In this document: positions 58,500 through 64,000 of the stretch, one piece after another
How the letters are laid out: each line of letters starts with the position of its first letter
How positions within the stretch are numbered: the stretch's first letter is position 1
Source: Syngnathus acus
Taxonomy: Eukaryota; Chordata; Actinopteri; Syngnathiformes; Syngnathidae
Reading direction: 5' to 3'
Assembly: GCF_901709675.1 (NCBI RefSeq)
Contig: NC_051100.1
Span: 13,374,286 to 13,438,285, forward strand
Length of the DNA: 64,000 nucleotides
Position numbers and translations under genes: made by a program
The notes under the pieces: model-generated
What the model was told of the DNA's origin: nothing
The model's input: only the letters and a program-made list of their open reading frames with translations
Database searches by the model: none

Positions 58500-60385
58500 T
58501 CGACGCTCCCTTTCTTGAGTTCTATTTCTTCTAAAGCTGCCATTCTCGAACGTGACTTTTCACATTTGCGACGTTCACGTGGCTCCTTTGCAACTCACTT
58601 ATGTTTGATTTGGTTTCTTTCATTTCTCCTCAATGTGGGCCCCCACCCCCAAACTCCAACTGGCAAACATTTGCTGACCCATTGGAAGTAAGTTGAGGTG
58701 TCTCCTTGATGTGGCCAGTTGCTGACGTGAGGCGTCGTGCACGCAAACCAACAATCGAGCGGATGCTCCCGATGTTGGGATGTCTGTAAAAGATGAGGAT
58801 TAGGTGCTGCGGTGTGGGGTGGGGTTGGGTGGGGTCTGCCCAAATCCATTAGAATGCCCAAACAGTTCTAAATCAGTACTGTACTAGGGATGAACAATTT
58901 ATCGTTTTTAGGCCGAAATCGTGATATCAGATTTGAAAGGGCTCTTATTCCACAAGCTCGGGATGCCACTGTGGACAAGTTAAACTAAACAGCGCTGGTC
59001 TGGGTGAGAGAAAAAAAAGGGTGTGGTCGCTGTCACCTATACTCCCGGAAGTGTTTTTTTTTTTTTTGCGGCTTCTTGCTAATGCTACTCCTAGAAGCTA
59101 AGCTAGCTTGCGTTGCAGCAAGCCCGACCATTGATATCATATGAAAATCTGTGCACAGCAGTGACAGCAAAGAGCTGTGATGGGATGCCCTCCACGCTGG
59201 TGACAGATAAACTCACCCACCAACAAGGAGTCGTGAAGCATGCAAAAGTGAAACGCAGAGTTGGAAAAGTCTCCAAATAAGTGCGTTGTTGTACTTTTCA
59301 CAGAGGTCTGCTTAGAACTGTGTTTGGGAGCAGAACACAGACATGGAAGCTATGCACAGAAATTTTGTATTACAACGAATTCTAGACATAAACTAAGACG
59401 ATGGCTGGCAAACAGCGGAACATGCGTCAGCCACGATGAAGAGATCCTTGATTCATAATGTCAGCAATGTTATTTGCGCTACTGCACTCCACGGAGTGCT
59501 GGCTTTTGAGATCCACACAATAATAGCTCTCAAAATTATTTACAATTAATATAGCTTCGCTGGGGACTGTTTTTGTTTAATTTATTAAATAGATTTCATT
59601 ACATAAAAGGAAAAAATATATTTACACAAAACTGCAAAATCTGAATAAAAATAATTAGAGTGAAGAAATACATAATATGAAACTTTGTCCCATTTAACTG
59701 TAAATATTCACCTCCCCCGGATGACGAATCCTCCCTGGAGCAGCACAAGGGTGAGAACGCCGAAGAGCCTTCTGGAAAATGTCCAGCCGACAGGAAGTGG
59801 ACCGGCCTGTGACATCACCAGATAGACACGCCCATGGAATGCAAACACGCACGCACGGATAGATGGGGGGGTGCATACCAAGTTGCTTTCGGGGCTTGCA
59901 ACAGAATTTTTCAGGATTCCTGGAAATCAGTCTCACTAATATAATAACACTCGGGCTGTGCACGCTTGTGTGTTTGTGTGTCTCGGGGGGTTGGGGGGTC
60001 TCGGGGATGGTGGTTGAGTGGCGTCAGACAGGAAAGGAGCCATTAGCTGAAAGCGGAGCGCCGCCTCCGTGCTCACCGCTCCCCCCCCCCCAACAGCCAG
60101 AAGTTCACAACAAGCACAACTCGAACAAGTTCTCAATCCGAAACCCGTCAGCCTCGTCCTGCGCAACCCTCCTTTTGAACTTCCACATTTATTATTCTAT
60201 TGTAGTCTTTGCTTCTTATTTTGCGGCCACTGACACTAAGCTGACAATTTAGCATCAGCTGCTTAAAGTGGTTCGTGCCAGAAGGATATTAGCAATTTGT
60301 TGGCAAATTCTCGTGAAAAGCTAATAAACTAGCATGGGTTTGTCCATCCACTAAAGGTATCGGACATTTTGTTTCCACAAAACCC
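58500..60385. other. Intergenic, nothing firmly recognised
   Basis: Contains poly(A) and poly(T) runs (about 59010-59018 and 59057-59068) and an AT-rich block at about 59530-59690. A segment at about 58886-59460 has the feel of an old DNA transposon, with CTAGGGATGAACAATTTATCG near its start, but no matching end or transposase motif could be shown. Confidence 0.45.
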
Positions 60386-60913
60386 TGTCACGGATCGGAA
60401 TGGAGCAGGGCGACCAAATGCAGCTTGGACCAGGGTTTATTGAAGGGAAAATGTAGTTGAAAGAGAGGATAAGGGGAACAAACTAACAGAACCAGCAAAC
60501 TGACATAAATTAACGGACCGACCGACAGACTGGCTAAACGAAACAGAATTGGCAAAGACAGGAACCACAAGAAACAAGAACGACATCAAACGTGAAGACA
60601 TCAACGATCCGACAGGGAAGTGAGGGGCAGACAGGACTTATATACAAGACAGGTAACAAGAGGCAGGTGACTGTGATTACATTGATTGAGGTAACACAGG
60701 AGGGGAGGGGCGACGCGAACAGAAACTATAGTAACAGACATAATAAAGCACCCGGGGACGAGTCGTGACAGTACACTCCACAAGGGACGAATCCTGACGT
60801 CCCAAAAAACGAACCCCCCACGTGGGGAGCGGGGGGGGGCGTACCAGTCCAAATTACCCCACTGGTCTGAGACAAAGTTCACACCGCGCTCAGCAGCACA
60901 TGGAGTCCGAATT

Positions 60914-61385
60914 GCTATCGGCGGCAACTCGGGGGAAACAGAACCGCTATCGGCGGCAACTCGGGGGAAACAGAACCGCTATCGGCGGCAACTCGGGGAA
61001 ACAGAACCGCTATTGGCGGCAACTCTGGGAAACAGAACCGCAATCGGCGGCAACTCGGGGAAACAGAACCGCAATCGGTGGCAACTCGGGGACAGAACCG
61101 CAATCGACGGCTATTCGGGGACAGAACTGCAATCGGCGGCAACTAGGGGACAGAACCGCAATCGTTGGCAACTCGGGGACAGAACCGCAATCAGCAGCAA
61201 CTCGGGGACAGAACCGCAATCCGCGGCAAACACACACGGGAAGCAGAGCTGTGCTCTGCGGCAAACGGAGAGTCTGAACCGCAATTGGCGGCATACGGAA
61301 AGTCAGAGCCGCAATCGGCGGCATTTGGAAGTCCGGACCGCGATCAGCGGCATTCAGAAGGCGGAGCTGTGTGCAGCGGCAAGAG
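60914..61385. repeat. 29-32 bp minisatellite inside the family-B LTR element
   Basis: About fifteen units of GCWATCGGCGGCAACTCGGGG followed by (AA)ACAGAACC. Unit length falls stepwise from 32 to 31 to 29 bp from left to right, then becomes irregular after about 61215 (GCGGCAAACGGAGAGTC, GCGGCATTTGGAAGTCC). The order suggests outward growth from an older, diverged right side. Confidence 0.9.
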
Positions 61386-61444
61386 CCACCGCGCGCCGCA
61401 GCAGTGAGAGTGGGGCCAGGGACGATTGCGGGTTTGGCACAGCT

Positions 61445-61639
61445 GGATCGAAGTCTGGCGACGGCCGCGGGTCCGGCGACGCTGGGGTGGGACCCGATGG
61501 CGCCCGCGAGTCTGATGGCGCCGGGAAGAACTCCGATGGCGGCCGCGGGTCCGGTGTCGCTGGAGCGAAGTCCGACGACGGCCGCGGAGCCCGTGGCGCT
61601 GGAACAATCTCCGACGACGGACGTGGATCGGGCGTCGTG
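61445..61639. repeat. 39-bp tandem repeat inside the family-B LTR element
   Basis: Exactly five 39-bp units, starting at 61445, 61484, 61523, 61562 and 61601, each containing a GAYGGCSSCSGCGR-type core. As 39 is a multiple of three, 13-residue repeats stay open in several frames: Pro-rich (PDPRPSS) in one minus-strand frame and Gly/Asp-rich in a plus-strand frame. Which frame, if any, is translated is unknown. Confidence 0.9.
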
Positions 61640-62011
61640 GCGGGAGCTGGTGGAGGAGGTTGGTCCAGGCGCTGGTCGCTGAAGTGGTCGGATCGTTCTG
61701 TCACGGATCGGAATGGAGCAGGGCGACCAAATGCAGCTTGGACCAGGGTTTATTGAGGGAAAAGGTAGTTGGAAGAGAGTATAAGGGGAACAAACTAACA
61801 GAACCGGCAAACTGACATAACTTAACGGACCAACCAACAGACTGGCTTACCGAAACAGAGCTGGCAAAGACAGGAACCAAAAGAAACAAGAAACAAGAAC
61901 GACATCAAACGTGAAGACATCAACGATCCGACAGGGAAGTGAGGGGCAGACAGGACTTATATACAAGACAGGTAACAAGAGGCAGGTGACTGTGATTACA
62001 TTGATGGAGGT

Positions 62012-62909
62012 CAATTATGAATATTTTGAAAAGGGCTAATATTGGCTAATTATCAGTCGGCTGAAATTGTGAGTTCGACTGCAACTGTCTCAACCTGTCA
62101 TTGATGATGAAAATAGTTGTTGAATTGATACATTGCTGCATCTGCGATGGTCTTTATTGCGTAAACAAGCCCAAAAATGTTTTCAGTCTGTGAAAGTGGC
62201 TGCCCCCACGCAGACAGGCAGACGCAGACAAAACGGCAGTCAGCACGACAGGTGGCGGTGCATGCACCTGCAGGGTTGAGGAACGTGACTGATCCCAGTT
62301 TCGTTTTCTCCGACATGGCTCAACAGGAAAGCACACGCGCGATTTGATGTGACGTCCCACAATGCGCGGCTGCCGCTTGCTCTCGCGGGCCGAGCGGACG
62401 GACGCAGAAGAATCTGGCTGTTGGCCGGGCTGAAATCATGGAATGCATCGCCATGACGACTTGCCGACCTTCCAATCTGGACTGTGACTAGCCCGCTCTT
62501 GGCGAGTGCGTGCGTGCAGGAGATGTGTTTTGGGACTCAAAGCTGCTTGAAGCCTTTGAGAAGGGAAAAAAAAAAAGGGAGTTTGTTTTTGAATCTTTGA
62601 ACGTTTTTCTGTGACGCCTTGAAATTTATGGAGTGACGTCAGCACGGCAGAAGGAAGTGTGTGAGCTGTCTGTGGTTGTGAGAGATTGGTATGAATCATG
62701 ATGACCACCAGCAAGCGTTTTCACTTTTTTTTTCTCTCGTAATAGTAGCCTTGGCCCCTCCCCCTCATTGGCGCCATCCCAGAACTGCGTGAGCGTTTGG
62801 GAACGCGGGCCAGCTGCTCTGTGCCCTCACGCCACCACACAAACATTCAGAGAAAGGAAAGATTCCAAGGAAGGTCCCATGTGTTTCCACTGCAGCCCAG
62901 GCGGGGCCG
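62012..62909. other. Intergenic, no gene recognised
   Basis: Mixed sequence with a moderately GC-rich patch at about 62320-62520. No supported exon or element end was seen. Confidence 0.5.
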
Positions 62910-63111
62910 TTAGTGCACTGATGCTAAGCTAAGGCTAACTGTAACTGCCAGCAGGGTGTTAGCGTACCTATGATGGTAAGCTAAGGCTAACCGCAACGGC
63001 CTGCTGGTTGTTAGCGCACCAATGCTAAGCTAAGGCCAACCGCAACAGTCTACTGGCTATTAGCACACCAATGCTAAGCTAAGCCTAACTACAACGGCCT
63101 GCCCACTGGCT
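62910..63111. repeat. Approximately 50-bp minisatellite, four copies
   Basis: Units starting TTAG at 62910, 62959, 63011 and 63060 share TTAGCGCACCAATGCTAAGC followed by TAAGGCTAAC and a GCCTGCTGG segment. Unit length is 49-52 bp. No gene is adjacent. Confidence 0.88.
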
Positions 63112-63758
63112 TTGCCCGTGCTTGGATCACAAGACTAGATTTTAGCCTTTTCCGGATGTGGTCTGCTGTTTTTTGACCAAAGTCATGCTCGTGTGACAAC
63201 TTGATTTGACAAGATTTGGCCGATCTGTCTGTAGTGTCCTGTCGCAGCTTGTCATTTGATGGCAGTAGGCGGGCAAAGGCAAAATATCTGGTTGCTCTCC
63301 CAAGAAAAGGGCTGCCAATCAATTCCATTCAGCCTCCTTCATTCTCGCCATGAGACGTCATGCTAACACAGTTAGCGGATCTGCTTCATGTTTACGCAGG
63401 TGTTGCCATGACGATAGCAATGTTGTCTGTCGCCCTTGTGAAGCCGAACGGCAAAGTCGTGCGTCGTGCTTTACGGAACTTCTCGAGTTGGCACAATGGA
63501 GTCGTCTGTCTGCGCACACTGCGACCGTTCAGTAGGGCTGGCAGCCGCTTTGGGGACTGACAGGACTTTGTCTGCCTTTTCATTTTCCCACCCGGTAGAG
63601 TGGCGGGGCCATTACTTTCATGGACTTAATTGATTATTCAGAGTGACGGGATCCAAAAAAAAAAAAGAAGGCTCTGACGTGTGACTTGAAGCCTTAACGC
63701 AGACTTGACCTTCATTTCAAGCCTTGTGTTTGCTTTGAAACCCTAACCTGCTCTTAGA
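63112..63758. other. Intergenic, no gene recognised
   Basis: No supported exon. Overlapping frames at about 63350-63583 on both strands lack family motifs. Confidence 0.5.
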
Positions 63759-64000
63759 CGAGGGGTGAGCAAACTTTTTGAATTGCGGGCCGAATTGGGT
63801 TCTAAATTTGGACCGGGGGGCCGAACCAGGAGCAGATGGATGTAGTGTTTGTGTGAAGTAAAATAAACGACATGTAAAGGTCATCGCATAAAAGGTTTTG
63901 GCCTTTAGTAGGTAGTAAAGCATGGATATTCAAAAAAAGCTTTTTCAAAACAAATGAATTTATTAACAGCATTAAAAAAAAATTTCACCTAAAAACTGCC
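63759..64000. mobile_element. hAT element, right-edge partial, same family as 17760-19089
   Basis: GAGGGGTGAGCAAACTTTTT begins a segment that matches the reverse complement of the right part of the hAT at 17760-19089, including GGAGCAGATGGATGTAGTG and GGTTTTGGCCTTTAGTAGGT. The element runs off the window. Its first bases have drifted from the usual CAGGGGTG. Confidence 0.85.

Larger units (their letters stand above)
60386..62011 (-). mobile_element. TRIM-like LTR element, family B, filled with minisatellites
   Basis: Two same-orientation LTRs enclose only 928 bp: a 385-bp 3' LTR at 60386-60770 (TGTCACGGATCGG to GTCGTGACA on the plus strand) and a 5' LTR at 61699-62011 that has lost about 70 bp of its outer end. 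The LTRs are highly alike, and on the minus strand each carries CAATAAACCCTGG. No gag or pol is present. Most of the interior is two tandem repeats (60914-61385 and 61445-61639). The short size and lack of genes fit a terminal-repeat retrotransposon in miniature mobilised by a relative. The same LTR family gives the solo LTR at 46729-47043. Confidence 0.85.

Noticed and set aside
59261-59458. 65-codon frame with a Cys-rich start
   Set aside because: Short, no recognisable family, and inside a stretch that may be an old transposon; not reported as a gene.
60914-61640. CRISPR-like regular spacing of repeats
   Set aside because: The units are contiguous with no unique spacers and lie inside an LTR element of a vertebrate genome; these are minisatellites.

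Overview
The window looks like teleost fish nuclear DNA. Its two spliced genes have canonical GT-AG introns, its fish-type repeats include a tRNA-headed SINE with an L2-like tail, Tc1-like elements with Sleeping-Beauty-type inverted repeats, hAT elements and Ty3/gypsy elements, and it is very rich in (GT/CA)n microsatellites. The repeat types would fit a percomorph, but the species cannot be fixed from the sequence.

Only about 3 kb is recognisable host coding sequence. (1) slc30a6 (zinc transporter ZnT6), plus strand, about 0.76-12.4 kb, 14 exons, apparently complete; a further coding-like exon at 249-506 lies upstream. (2) A foxg1-type forkhead gene, minus strand, 33558-34742, one exon, with a long GA tract in its upstream region. 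(3) acyp2 (muscle-type acylphosphatase), plus strand, 44094-46036, four coding exons, 99 residues, complete. Two GC-rich stretches (about 26.1-26.4 kb and 57.65-57.9 kb) look like promoter or first-exon regions, but no gene could be attached to them. The three genes have unrelated jobs (zinc loading in the early secretory pathway, forebrain transcription control, acylphosphate hydrolysis) and show no operon-like link.

The rest is a layered record of transposition. From left to right: a Harbinger-like MITE in slc30a6 intron 1; a dead Tc1-like element (13.2-14.8 kb); an element with TACCGTATTGG ends (17.3-20.1 kb) split by a hAT element; a hAT MITE (28.8 kb); a nested pair of inverted-repeat elements (29.1-30.7 kb); an AT-repeat block (32.5-32.9 kb); a MITE and an LTR-like promoter/poly(A) cassette (39.3-40.3 kb); a second dead Tc1-like element carrying a 68-bp retroposon (41.6-43.2 kb); a hAT fragment ending about 0.1 kb before acyp2; a second TACCGTATTGG element (46.6-49.1 kb) carrying two solo LTRs of two families; a hAT MITE and a SINE, each with perfect 8-bp duplications (49.1-50.0 kb); a decayed chromodomain Ty3/gypsy element (51.6-55.1 kb); an internally deleted hAT element with a perfect 8-bp duplication (55.2-56.5 kb); a TRIM-like LTR element whose interior is made largely of two minisatellites (60.4-62.0 kb); and a truncated hAT element at the right edge.

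No CRISPR array, tRNA or rRNA gene, or intact autonomous mobile element was found. The most unusual structures are the minisatellite-filled LTR element, the two paralogous TACCGTATTGG elements whose reciprocal empty sites date each other's insertions, a roughly 90-nt-arm inverted repeat in a slc30a6 intron, and unresolved 5' exons of slc30a6 and acyp2.
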